Assembly: GCA_046541355.1 (NCBI GenBank)
Contig: JBKHDM010000012.1
Span: 1-48,709, forward strand
Direction: 5' to 3'
Origin: CAYZHV01 sp046541355
Lineage (GTDB): Bacteria > Spirochaetota > Spirochaetia > DSM-27196 > Alkalispirochaetaceae
DNA length: 48,709 bases
Below the pieces are notes generated by a model. It did no database searches. It saw only the letters and a list, made by a program, of their open reading frames with translations, and was not told the origin of the DNA. Shown piece after piece: positions 1 through 7,673 of the stretch (its first letter is position 1; each line of letters opens with the position of its first letter). The translations under genes and the position numbers were made by a program.

Positions 1-6
1 CGCAAC

Positions 7-26
7 GGGATCTGGTACCAGGTCCC
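7..26. repeat. 20-bp near-perfect palindrome
   Basis: An inverted repeat with arms GGGATCTGGT and ACCAGGTCCC (one mismatched pair, a G-U pair in RNA) sits two bases before the terminator stem. No reading frame on the + strand has a stop codon before that terminator. The end of the upstream transcript is therefore either an RNA gene or the tail of a gene whose stop lies outside the window. Function unknown. Confidence 0.4.
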
Positions 27-27
27 C

Positions 28-66
28 GGGCTGTCCGGATTCGTCCGGACAGCCCTTCTTTTTTCC
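28..66 (+). terminator. Rho-independent terminator of the upstream transcript
   Basis: A perfect 12-bp stem (28-39 with 44-55) closed by a TTCG tetraloop is followed by a T-rich tract (56-66). It ends a + strand unit that begins before the window. Confidence 0.9.
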
Positions 67-77
67 TTCTCTTATAT

Positions 78-99
78 AAAAGGCGCGTTTTGAGCGCCT
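78..99 (-). terminator. Short terminator hairpin of the beta-barrel gene
   Basis: On the minus strand a perfect 6-bp stem (94-99 with 81-86, 7-base loop) is followed by TTTT and an AT-rich run. The stem starts at the last bases of the stop codon, so termination would occur right after the gene. Confidence 0.6.
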
Positions 100-851
100 T
101 ACATGGCGAAAGAGGCGTTTATCCCGATCGCAATGCCCTCGAGCAGCAGCTGCAGATCCTCGGCGTAGAGCACGCTCTCCTCATCCCCGGTATCGAAGCC
201 GGCCGCCCCCCCGGCCTCGGTATAGTAGGTACCCTCGAGGGTAAGGGGATGGATCAGCCGGCGGTAGGTAGCGGAGAGCACGATCCGCACCGGGTCGATC
301 TGCACACCGAGCCCCGCTCCAAGGAGAAAACCGTAGCCCACCCCGCTGTCGACAGAGAGGTCGGAGATACCGACGAGAGTGTCGCTGTCCCCGCCGTTTG
401 CGCGCCGGAGGTTCTCCAGGTCGTCGACCAGGGCAAAACCGAGGGGTCTTAGGGTCGCGTTGAAGTTGACTATCCCTCCTCCGAAGAAATCGAGAAAGAG
501 GGGGCCTGCGGGTATTCGGGCCTGGACCATCAGGTAGGGGGCAATTGCGTCGGCATAGAACCAGGGTGCGGAAACCTCGATATCCTCCCCGTTACGATCC
601 TCCCCCCGGGGCGTGAGTCCCCAGACCTGGTTGTAGGAGATCCCCAGGGGAAGGGAGATAATCGGGCCGATACCGAGGGAGGTTTCCAGGGCGGTTTCGA
701 CGCTGACGCTCCCCTCCTGGTGGTCGAAGGTCGACCAGGGCAGAAAGAGGGAGACCCCTCCCCCTACTTCCTGGGAAAAAAGGGCGCCCGGAGCAGAGAT
801 AAGAATCAGTGTCACCCCCGCGAAAAGCAGTAGCTTCTTCATCTTGGCCAT
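99..851 (-). CDS. Secreted, probable outer-membrane beta-barrel protein
   Basis: A 250-residue protein with a clear Sec signal peptide: a Lys-rich start, a hydrophobic stretch and an AxA-like end near 'GALFSQ'. The mature part has alternating hydrophobic and glycine-rich segments and ends in Phe-Ala-Met, suggesting a small outer-membrane barrel. I do not recognise a named family. The longer reading frame (to 938) is rejected because AGGAGG lies 3 bases before the ATG at 851. The in-frame ATG at 842 lies 12 bases from AGGAGG and is the alternative start. The gene is divergent from the next one, with 43 bases between the starts. Confidence 0.7.
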   Translation of the reverse strand: MAKMKKLLLFAGVTLILISAPGALFSQEVGGGVSLFLPWSTFDHQEGSVSVETALETSLGIGPIISLPLGISYNQVWGLTPRGEDRNGEDIEVSAPWFYADAIAPYLMVQARIPAGPLFLDFFGGGIVNFNATLRPLGFALVDDLENLRRANGGDSDTLVGISDLSVDSGVGYGFLLGAGLGVQIDPVRIVLSATYRRLIHPLTLEGTYYTEAGGAAGFDTGDEESVLYAEDLQLLLEGIAIGINASFAM

Positions 852-882
852 AAACCTCCTTTCAACCCTTCGGCTTCTAATA

Positions 883-888
883 TAGCAT
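883..888 (+). promoter_or_regulatory. Probable -10 box of a leaderless gene
   Basis: TAGCAT lies 6 bases before the ATG at 895 and no Shine-Dalgarno sequence is visible. The -35 region (860-865, TTTCAA) is poor. The geometry matches other leaderless starts in this window. Confidence 0.4.
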
Positions 889-894
889 TGGGCC

Positions 895-1254
895 ATGAGT
901 TTGGCAGGCCGCTTTACAGCTGAGGTCCGCGAAATCAACCGTCGCTATCTCGAAGCGATGGCCGCGGAAACCGAAACCGTCTTTGCCCAGTCGTTTCCCT
1001 CCTCCGAGGATGGGGCCCTCCTTTTTCGGGAGCTCCAGCACCAGATGCCCCTGGAGTCGGCCCAGCAGGCGTGTATCACGATCCTTCGATTTCTCGACGG
1101 CGGATACGACGACGGGAGTTTCGTTTTTACCGACCCGGAGTTTCAGGGACTGAAGCTGCTCCGGGACAACTATGAAACAAGCATCGACCCGGGGGAGTTC
1201 AGAAAACTCGACGAGATGATCCGGATCCTGGAAAAGAGCACTCCTCCGGAGTAG
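895..1254 (+). CDS. Conserved hypothetical protein, 119 aa
   Basis: A small soluble, acidic, mostly helical protein with no signal peptide, membrane segment or motif I recognise. Coding use (strong C/G third positions) matches its neighbours, so it is likely real. The start at 895 has no Shine-Dalgarno sequence but follows a TAGCAT box by 6 bases. It precedes the TPR-like gene by 16 bases and is probably co-transcribed with it. A later ATG at 958 is possible. Confidence 0.65.
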   Translation: MSLAGRFTAEVREINRRYLEAMAAETETVFAQSFPSSEDGALLFRELQHQMPLESAQQACITILRFLDGGYDDGSFVFTDPEFQGLKLLRDNYETSIDPGEFRKLDEMIRILEKSTPPE

Positions 1255-1270
1255 GCAGAAAAGAGATCAG

Positions 1271-2122
1271 ATGAAGCATGAAAACCTCGAGGAGCAGGGC
1301 GTCGAACCGTTGCATGACACCGAAATTTCTCAACGCCTCGCAGAGCTCGCCGAAGAGCTTCGGGAAAACCGGGAGCTCTACCGCACCTTTGGCCCCTACT
1401 GGTGGCTGGTCAAGAGAGATCTGCCGGGCCCTTCACGTCGACGAGGCTGGTTTACCCGTGGCTACAGTGACCGGGAGGTACTCGCCCGTATCGACCCGGG
1501 TCCCTCCCGGGAGGCTCGACGTCGCCTGATGAGAGAGGCGTTGCACTACCAGGCGCATGAGGCGGCGGACGGGGCGCCCTACAGCGACATCCATCTCCTC
1601 GAATCCGGCGGGGAGGCGAAGGTCTACCGGCTCCAGGACCCCGATGCGGGGCGACAGCTCGATCTGTTCGAGGAGCTCGAGAACAGGGAGCTCAGGAGAG
1701 AGGAGTTTCTTCGACGCCCCGCCACGTATCTGCCCACGCCCTGGCTGCGAAGAGGAGACGAAGAGGTGAGGCGGGGCGCGACACTCCGGGGCGTGGCGTG
1801 CTACAAGCGGGCACTCCTGGTAGCCCACGACCAGGAGAGTCGCCTCCAGGCGTGGTTGCGAATCGGGACAGTGTGTCAGGAGCGCGGAGAACCGGGCAAG
1901 GCGGCGGTCGCCTACGAGCAGGCGTATGAGCCGGGCAAGGAGGGGTGGATCCTCGGACTGGTGGGTCAGGCACTCCTCGAGGCGGGCCGTCCCGGGGAGG
2001 CGGCGCTCAGATTACGGGAGGCTCTCGATGCAACCCCGGGTAATCCGGAGTACCGCGCCGGTCTCGAGGCGGCGAGGAGGCAGCTTGCCGACCAGGACTC
2101 ACGCTTCGCTATCAGCAGCTAG
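1271..2122 (+). CDS. TPR-like hypothetical protein
   Basis: A 283-residue soluble protein. The N-terminal half is charged, with an Arg-rich patch and the segment 'YWWLVKRDLPG'. Residues of about 170-275 form three to four helix pairs of tetratricopeptide type, with phrases such as 'YKRALLVAHDQ', 'AAVAYEQAYEPGKEG' and 'AALRLREALDATPGN'. Family knowledge suggests a protein-interaction role; the partner is unknown. The start has a weak AAGAGAT upstream. Its TAG stop lies in CTAG (2119-2122), which also holds the stop of the convergent nucleotidyltransferase gene. Confidence 0.7.
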   Translation: MKHENLEEQGVEPLHDTEISQRLAELAEELRENRELYRTFGPYWWLVKRDLPGPSRRRGWFTRGYSDREVLARIDPGPSREARRRLMREALHYQAHEAADGAPYSDIHLLESGGEAKVYRLQDPDAGRQLDLFEELENRELRREEFLRRPATYLPTPWLRRGDEEVRRGATLRGVACYKRALLVAHDQESRLQAWLRIGTVCQERGEPGKAAVAYEQAYEPGKEGWILGLVGQALLEAGRPGEAALRLREALDATPGNPEYRAGLEAARRQLADQDSRFAISS

Positions 2123-3030
2123 GCCCAGAGTGGGGCGGGATAGGTGCCGTCGTTCTGCAGCTGCCGAACCGACTCAACCACGCCCTCCTTATCCTCCCGA
2201 TAGGTGATACCGAACCAGCGGGCGGTGCTCGACAGCACCCGGCAGCGGCTGCTGCCCTCAGCTATCCTCTCCTGAACCACCCCGGGGATGTAGTACTCCG
2301 ACTTCGGCTCGGTGCCCCGGCTCTCGAGGAAGGCGGAAAAGCCCACTCCGATGTGCTCCATCACCGGCGGGGCGAAGCCGAACATGTTCATCGAGCAGAT
2401 CTCCTGTCCGGTAAAGGTCGCCCTGATCTGCCCGGACTCATCCCAGCTGCGGATTACCCCTTTCTCGTCACGACCGATTTTGGTGTGCTCTTCGATCCCG
2501 GTGAGATAGCCCTCCTCGTCAACATCGCAGATACCCCGGGAGACCGTACCGTTTTCGGAGAGGGTATTTACCAGGGTGTAACCGACCATGGTGTAGTCCT
2601 CGGACTGACTCGACATCCCGTCGAGGTACTCTGCGATCACTCCAAAGGCGTCACGCCCGTAGAAGTCGTCGCCGTTGATCACGGCAAAAGGCTTTCGGAT
2701 CACATCCCGGGCTGCCCACACCGCGTGGGCCGTTCCCCAGGGTTTCTCCCGGACCGCCCGTACCTCGTAGTTTCCCGGCAGGTCGGCGAGATCCTGGTAG
2801 ACGTAGAGAACTTCCGCTCGCTCCTCGAACTTTCCGGAAAAGAACTGCCTCACCTCCCCCTCGATCTCCCGGCGGATTACAAAGACGATGCGGTCAAAAC
2901 CGTGCTCGAGGGCGTCGTAAATGGAAAAATCGATCAGGGCCTCGCCGTTGAGACCGACCGGGTCGATCTGTTTGACCCCGCCGTAGCGGCTTCCCATGCC
3001 GGCGGCGAGAACGAGTAGTGTAGGCTTCAC
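2119..3030 (-). CDS. Sugar-phosphate nucleotidyltransferase
   Basis: A 303-residue enzyme of the NTP_transferase fold. The N-terminus carries the nucleotide-binding loop 'LAAGMGSRYGG' followed by 'KQIDPVG', and 'VINGDDFYG' (about 115-125) holds the metal-binding Asp. Such enzymes join a nucleoside triphosphate and a sugar-1-phosphate to give an NDP-sugar and pyrophosphate; the sugar cannot be read from sequence. The start is GTG at 3030 with AGGAGG 9 bases upstream. It is divergent from pgi and overlaps the preceding convergent gene by 4 bases. Confidence 0.85.
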   Translation of the reverse strand: MKPTLLVLAAGMGSRYGGVKQIDPVGLNGEALIDFSIYDALEHGFDRIVFVIRREIEGEVRQFFSGKFEERAEVLYVYQDLADLPGNYEVRAVREKPWGTAHAVWAARDVIRKPFAVINGDDFYGRDAFGVIAEYLDGMSSQSEDYTMVGYTLVNTLSENGTVSRGICDVDEEGYLTGIEEHTKIGRDEKGVIRSWDESGQIRATFTGQEICSMNMFGFAPPVMEHIGVGFSAFLESRGTEPKSEYYIPGVVQERIAEGSSRCRVLSSTARWFGITYREDKEGVVESVRQLQNDGTYPAPLWA

Positions 3031-3080
3031 GGGATAGCGCCTCCTTGTTTTCAGTTCAACCTACCACGAGGTCAAACGCG

Positions 3081-3110
3081 TTGAGTAGTCCCGGTGACGC
3101 GTAGTAGAGT
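3081..3110 (+). promoter_or_regulatory. Probable promoter of pgi
   Basis: TTGAGT (3081-3086), an 18-base spacer, then TAGAGT (3105-3110). The start codon is 20 bases downstream behind a purine-rich GGGGGATCAGGG, so this mRNA would have an ordinary short leader. Confidence 0.5.
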
Positions 3111-3130
3111 TTGAGCGAGGGGGATCAGGG

Positions 3131-4714
3131 ATGAGCGAACTGCGATACAGAAATCTCGACCGATGCGAGAGCTTTCAGCGCCTGGCGGACGAGGAGCCGC
3201 ACCATCCGACGAAACTGACGGTTGACCGTATACGGGAGTACGACCTCCCGGTGATCGAGGGGCTCCGCTACAACTTCAGTGCGAAGGCGGTGAGTGGCTG
3301 GACTATCGACCAGCTGGTGGTCCTCGCCGAGGAGCAGCAGATCCTCGAGAAGTTTCGCGCCCTGGCGAAGGGGGCGGTCATGAACACCGGGGAGGGGCGC
3401 AAGGTGCTCCACCATCTGTTGCGGGGCGAGCTCGACAAGCCGGTGGTTGACAACGGCCGGGATCTCGGCGCCTTCTACCGGGAGCAGCAGGAGCGGGTCT
3501 ACGCCTTTGCAAAGGGTGTCGAAACCGGTGAGATAACCGGCTCCACGGGAAAGCAGTTTAACCGGGTGATACAGATCGGCATCGGTGGCTCGGACCTCGG
3601 CCCCCGGGCGCTCTACATCGCCCTGGTAAACTATCTCTACGGCGAGGGAAGGCGTCCAAAGATGGTGGCGGACTTTATCTCCAACGTCGACCCCGACGAC
3701 GCCGCCGCGGTCGTCCGGGAAATCGACGCGGAGCGCACACTCTTTATCCTCGTCTCCAAGAGCGGAACGACCCAGGAGACTCTCACCAACGAGCGCTTTG
3801 TCATCGAGAGCCTTGAAAGGGCGGGAGTTCCCGGACTCAAGCCACGGAAACACATCGTCGCGGTAACCTCCCAGACAAGTCCTCTGGCAAAGTCCTCGGA
3901 CTACCTCGACGCCTTCTACATTGACGATTACATCGGTGGTCGCTACTCGGGCACAAGTGCTGTGGGGACCACCGTTCTCTCCCTCGCCCTCGGCAGTGAT
4001 ATCGTCGCACAGTTTCTTGCCGGCGCCCACGAGGCGGACCTCGCCGCCCTGAACAACCCCCTCCACGAGAACGCAACAGCTCTCGACGCTCTGATCGGCG
4101 TGTACGAGCGAAACATCCTCAACCTCCCGGCCACCGCGGTTCTCCCCTACTCCCAGGCTTTGACGCGCTTTCCCGCCCACCTCCAGCAACTCGACATGGA
4201 GAGCAACGGCAAGCGGGTAAACAGAGAGGGAGAGCCGGTCAGCTACCCGACAGGTCCGATTATCTTCGGAGAGCCCGGCACCAACGGGCAGCACAGTTTC
4301 TACCAGCTTCTCCACCAGGGCACCGACATCGTGCCCCTCCAGTTTATCGGCTTCCGGGAGAGCCAGAGCCGCAGGGATGTGAGCTACGAGGAAAGCGACA
4401 GCCAGACAAAGCTGAAGGCGAATCTCGCCGCCCAGATCGTCGCCTTCGCCATGGGAAAGAGCGATACCAATCCAAACAAGCAGTTTCCCGGCGGTCGCCC
4501 TTCGAGCCTCCTCTACGCCGACCGTCTCACCCCGCGGATCCTCGGGGCACTACTCGCCCACTTTGAGAATAAGGTGATGTTTCAGGGCTTTCTCTGGAAC
4601 CTGAACAGTTTCGACCAGGAGGGGGTGCAGCTCGGAAAGGTACTCACCAAAGAGCTTCTCGCCGGCGGCGCCTCCCCACAGCTACAGGCGGTGGCGCAGC
4701 TGCTCGGCGTGTGA
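3131..4714 (+). CDS. pgi: Glucose-6-phosphate isomerase
   Basis: A cytosolic glycolytic enzyme interconverting glucose 6-phosphate and fructose 6-phosphate. At 527 residues it fits the full-length bacterial family. Visible signatures are 'IGIGGSDLGPRAL', the phosphate-binding 'SKSGTTQET', 'GGRYSGTSAVG', 'LDMESNGK' and, near the C-terminus, 'QEGVQLGK' with the catalytic Lys. It lies near pfkA and galE but is transcribed alone. Confidence is high from several independent motifs. Confidence 0.97.
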   Translation: MSELRYRNLDRCESFQRLADEEPHHPTKLTVDRIREYDLPVIEGLRYNFSAKAVSGWTIDQLVVLAEEQQILEKFRALAKGAVMNTGEGRKVLHHLLRGELDKPVVDNGRDLGAFYREQQERVYAFAKGVETGEITGSTGKQFNRVIQIGIGGSDLGPRALYIALVNYLYGEGRRPKMVADFISNVDPDDAAAVVREIDAERTLFILVSKSGTTQETLTNERFVIESLERAGVPGLKPRKHIVAVTSQTSPLAKSSDYLDAFYIDDYIGGRYSGTSAVGTTVLSLALGSDIVAQFLAGAHEADLAALNNPLHENATALDALIGVYERNILNLPATAVLPYSQALTRFPAHLQQLDMESNGKRVNREGEPVSYPTGPIIFGEPGTNGQHSFYQLLHQGTDIVPLQFIGFRESQSRRDVSYEESDSQTKLKANLAAQIVAFAMGKSDTNPNKQFPGGRPSSLLYADRLTPRILGALLAHFENKVMFQGFLWNLNSFDQEGVQLGKVLTKELLAGGASPQLQAVAQLLGV

Positions 4715-4827
4715 GCCGCCGACTGCTGTTCTCCACCCTGGGGATACTCCTGTTGCGCCTCGATCCGGTAACCGGTCGGAAGCAGAATCCCGAGATTGCC
4801 GCGGTTTCGGCTTTCGAAACGCTTTAG
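4711..4827 (+). CDS. Possible small ORF overlapping pgi stop
   Basis: GTG at 4711 overlaps the pgi stop (GTGA) and opens a 38-codon frame with a hydrophobic N-terminus ('RRLLFSTLGILLLRLD'). The GTGA junction is the same coupling seen elsewhere in the window, but the product is short and matches nothing I know. It may be a gene remnant or chance. Confidence 0.25.
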   Translation: MSRRLLFSTLGILLLRLDPVTGRKQNPEIAAVSAFETL

Positions 4828-4927
4828 CCCTCTGCGGGGAGGGCGGTTACGCTACCCCTCATCTCCGGCGTTGAGGAGACGGCGGGCGGGGCGCGGCGGC
4901 TCGAGGGAGACCGAGGGCCCCGCGACG

Positions 4928-4968
4928 TTGACCGCTGCCACAGGAGGCTATACGATACATCCGTATCG
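4928..4968 (+). promoter_or_regulatory. serC promoter with adjoining palindrome
   Basis: TTGACC (4928-4933), a 17-base spacer and TACGAT (4951-4956) form a good vegetative promoter. A perfect 6-bp inverted repeat, CGATAC-ATCC-GTATCG (4953-4968), overlaps the -10 box and the likely transcription start, the position of a repressor operator. The operator role is inference. Confidence 0.6.
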
Positions 4969-4986
4969 ATTACTGAGGAGCCACCT

Positions 4987-6069
4987 ATGGGAAAGATCTA
5001 TAACTTCTACGCCGGCCCGGCGATCCTCCCCCACACCGTCCTGGAGCAGATTCAGTCGGAGCTCGTCGACTTCGGTCGGACAGGACTCTCCCTGTTGGAG
5101 ATGAGCCACCGGAGCAAGGAGTACGACGCGGTCCACAACGAGGCGATGGAGAAGCTTCGCTCCCTTTTCTCGGTGCCCGACTCCCACGAGATCCTCTTTC
5201 TCGCGGGTGGCGCGACAATGCAGTTCGCCATGGCGCCGATTAACTTTCTTGCAGGGGGGCGCTGCGCCTTCACCCTCACCGGTGCCTGGGCTGAAAAGGC
5301 GTACGCCGACGCGAAGCAGCTCGGCGACGTCGAGGTTCTCTTTGACGGAAAGGAGTCCGGCTTTACAACCCTCCCCGAGCCAGGCTCCCTCCAGGTCTCC
5401 CCGCAGATGCGCTACCTCCACATCACAAGCAACGAGACCATCGGCGGCCTCCAGTGGAAGGAGTTCCCGGAGACAGGAACAGTGCCGATCATCGCGGACA
5501 TGTCGAGCGACATCCTCAGCCGACCCCTCGACTTTACCAACTTCGGCCTCATCTACGCCGGGGCGCAGAAAAACCTCGGTCCCGCGGGGGTAACGGTAGT
5601 CATCGTCCGAAAGGACATGCTCGACGCCGAGGCCGCCGCGGTTCCCGCCTATCTTCGCTACTCTACCCACGCCGCCAAAAAGAGCCTCTACAACACCCCG
5701 CCGGTCTTTGCGATCTGGGCCCTCGGCCTGGTTCTCACCTGGATAGATAAACTCGGCGGCCTGGAAGCGGTGGAGGAGCGCAACCGGATGAAGTCGGAGC
5801 TCCTCTACGGCGTGATCGATGAGCTTTCGGAGTTCTACACCGCCCCGGTCGACCGGCGCTACCGCTCGGACATGAACGTCGTATTCCGCACACCCTCACA
5901 GGAGCTCGACGCGGCGTTTATCAGTGCCGCGAAGGAGGCGGGAATGGTCGGCCTCAAGGGTCACCGGAGTGTCGGCGGCTGCAGAGCGTCGATTTACAAT
6001 GCGATGCCCCTGAGCGGGGTCGAGACGCTCACCGACTTTATGCGGGAGTTCGCGAACAAAAACGGGTAA
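4987..6069 (+). CDS. serC: Phosphoserine aminotransferase
   Basis: A PLP enzyme of serine synthesis, converting 3-phosphohydroxypyruvate and glutamate to phosphoserine and 2-oxoglutarate. At 360 residues it has the usual length. Diagnostic segments are 'YNFYAGPAILP' at the N-terminus, 'FLAGGATMQFAM' (71-82), and 'YAGAQKNLGPAG' with the Schiff-base Lys at about 195. The start has GAGGAG 7 bases upstream. It is a single gene; the 3' side runs into a GC-rich repeat and the convergent pfkA. Confidence 0.97.
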   Translation: MGKIYNFYAGPAILPHTVLEQIQSELVDFGRTGLSLLEMSHRSKEYDAVHNEAMEKLRSLFSVPDSHEILFLAGGATMQFAMAPINFLAGGRCAFTLTGAWAEKAYADAKQLGDVEVLFDGKESGFTTLPEPGSLQVSPQMRYLHITSNETIGGLQWKEFPETGTVPIIADMSSDILSRPLDFTNFGLIYAGAQKNLGPAGVTVVIVRKDMLDAEAAAVPAYLRYSTHAAKKSLYNTPPVFAIWALGLVLTWIDKLGGLEAVEERNRMKSELLYGVIDELSEFYTAPVDRRYRSDMNVVFRTPSQELDAAFISAAKEAGMVGLKGHRSVGGCRASIYNAMPLSGVETLTDFMREFANKNG

Positions 6070-6092
6070 CCCTGTTGCCCTCTCGCCCCCTC

Positions 6093-6151
6093 ACGGGCGG
6101 CCCGGCCCCGGGGGCCGGCGACGGGCGGTCGCGGGGGCCGGCGACGGGCGG
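6093..6151. repeat. GC-rich tandem repeat, period 23
   Basis: A 20-base unit occurs identically at 6109-6128 and 6132-6151, with a partial copy at 6093-6100. It fills the convergent gap between serC and pfkA. No T-tract follows, so it is not a classical terminator. Confidence 0.6.
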
Positions 6152-6182
6152 CCCGGGCTGCAAACGCTCACGCCCGGGGCTG

Positions 6183-7532
6183 CTACCGGGTGCCGTGGGT
6201 GAGGCCGTCGGCGCGCTGCTCCTCATTGACCATCCTCAGGGGCTGGTGAGTCGCCTCGATTACATCTCTCCAGAGCGCCCCTTCGGGTTCGACAAAGTTT
6301 CGCTCCGAAACGGCTACCTTGATCGGCACGTGTACAAAGGTGTTGTTGACCAGGCTTATGAGAGCTCTGGTCTTTCCGGCCATCGCCGCGTGGACCGCGT
6401 TGTTTCCCAGGCGGGAGCAGTAGACCGAGTCGGTTGGTGCCGCCGGGGCGCTGCGGACGATATAGCTTGGGTCGATGTACTTGAGGTTGAGCGGCTTTCC
6501 CGCAGCCTCAAAACTCTTGTGAATCTCCCGCTTGAGAAAGACACCGATATCTCCCATCCTGACGTTGCCTGAAGGATCGGTCTCCTTCGCCCCGGAAGCG
6601 TCGAGGAGCCCCTGCCCCGCCCCCTCGGCGACGATAATGACCGCGTGGTTACGCCGCTCGAGTCGACGGATGAGATGATGAATAAGCCCGTTGTCCCCGT
6701 GAAGCTCGAAGGGAACCTCGGGAATCAGGACGAAGTTAGCCTCATGGCTCGCGAGAGCGGTGTGAGCCGCGATAAAACCGCTGGCTCGGCCCATAACCTT
6801 TACAAGCCCGACGCCGTTTATCGCTGAGTGCGCCTCGGTGTGAGCGCTGTAGACAGCTCCGGTCGCCTCGGCAACGGCGGTCTCGAAGCCGAAGGATTTT
6901 TCTATAAAGCTCAGGTCGTTGTCTATCGTCTTCGGGATTCCGATAACGGCGATCTTCAGGTTCCTCCGTTCGATCTCCTCGGCGATTCTCATCGCTCCTT
7001 TCTGGGTCCCATCGCCGCCGATGGTAAACAGCATCGTCATGTTGAGCCGCTCGAGGGTGTCGACGATATCCTCGGTCCGCTCTCCACCTCCCCGGGAGGA
7101 GCCGAGAACCGAACCGCCTATCCTGTGAATGTCATCCACCGCGTCAGGATCGAGGGGCATGATCGGAATGTTCTGATCCGGGAGCAGCCCCTGATAGCCG
7201 AACCGGATGCCTGAGATCCGCTGGACTCCGTAGCGGTACCAGAGACAGCGGGTTATGGCGCGGATAACATCGTTGAGACCCGGGCACAGACCACCGCAGG
7301 TTACGACGCCCGCGTGGACGTGCTGCGGGGTAAAGTAGATCTTCTCCCGCGGACCCGCCTTCTCGAGCAGGTTACCCTCGTCGGCGCAGTCGCCGGACGC
7401 CTCGATATCGAAGATGATCTTCTCATCGTCTCTGACATAGTTGGCGAGGCTGTCCCCCTGGATCCTCGAGTATCGGATCGGCGAGGCGATCTTCGGGGTG
7501 CCAAGCTGCGGTATCCGGAAGTCGTAGCTCAT
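6183..7532 (-). CDS. pfkA: 6-phosphofructokinase, PFK group II 'X' type
   Basis: Phosphorylates fructose 6-phosphate in glycolysis. The 449-residue protein shows 'GGLCPGLNDVIR' (80-91), 'TIGGDGTQKGA' (170-180) and 'GIPKTIDNDL' (198-207) with the catalytic Asp. Pyrophosphate-dependent enzymes normally carry Asp after GGD; here Gly175 is kept, as in ATP enzymes, while Lys201 is the residue typical of the PPi-type family. That mixed pair is known from trypanosomatid ATP-PFKs and from the TP0108/BB0727 group, so ATP use is more likely, though not proved. The start at 7532 is chosen over 7718 because the 62 extra residues lack family similarity and TATGGT lies 6 bases before this ATG. Confidence 0.9.
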   Translation of the reverse strand: MSYDFRIPQLGTPKIASPIRYSRIQGDSLANYVRDDEKIIFDIEASGDCADEGNLLEKAGPREKIYFTPQHVHAGVVTCGGLCPGLNDVIRAITRCLWYRYGVQRISGIRFGYQGLLPDQNIPIMPLDPDAVDDIHRIGGSVLGSSRGGGERTEDIVDTLERLNMTMLFTIGGDGTQKGAMRIAEEIERRNLKIAVIGIPKTIDNDLSFIEKSFGFETAVAEATGAVYSAHTEAHSAINGVGLVKVMGRASGFIAAHTALASHEANFVLIPEVPFELHGDNGLIHHLIRRLERRNHAVIIVAEGAGQGLLDASGAKETDPSGNVRMGDIGVFLKREIHKSFEAAGKPLNLKYIDPSYIVRSAPAAPTDSVYCSRLGNNAVHAAMAGKTRALISLVNNTFVHVPIKVAVSERNFVEPEGALWRDVIEATHQPLRMVNEEQRADGLTHGTR

Positions 7533-7538
7533 CTGTGT

Positions 7539-7544
7539 ACCATA
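7539..7544 (-). promoter_or_regulatory. -10 box of leaderless pfkA
   Basis: On the minus strand TATGGT is followed by 6 bases and then the ATG, with no Shine-Dalgarno. The -35 is weak; TTGGCC 19 bases upstream is part of a perfect 10-bp palindrome at 7561-7570 (ATTGGCCAAT) that could be a regulator site. Confidence 0.45.
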
Positions 7545-7610
7545 CCACCGGCCGCCTTGGATTGGCCAATGGGAGCCTCCCGGGAGCTCTCGAGATCCGT
7601 GCGCGGCAGC

Positions 7611-7638
7611 TTGACCAGCGACTCGAGGGAGCTTTACT
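7611..7638 (+). promoter_or_regulatory. Probable galE promoter
   Basis: TTGACC (7611-7616), a 16-base spacer and TTTACT (7633-7638), about 35 bases before the galE start. Confidence 0.45.
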
Positions 7639-7673
7639 CTCACCGACACGAGGTCGGGTCCAAGGAGCGAACC

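Noticed and set aside
3125..4315. 396-codon open frame antisense to pgi
   Set aside because: pgi is unambiguous; the frame is a codon-bias shadow.
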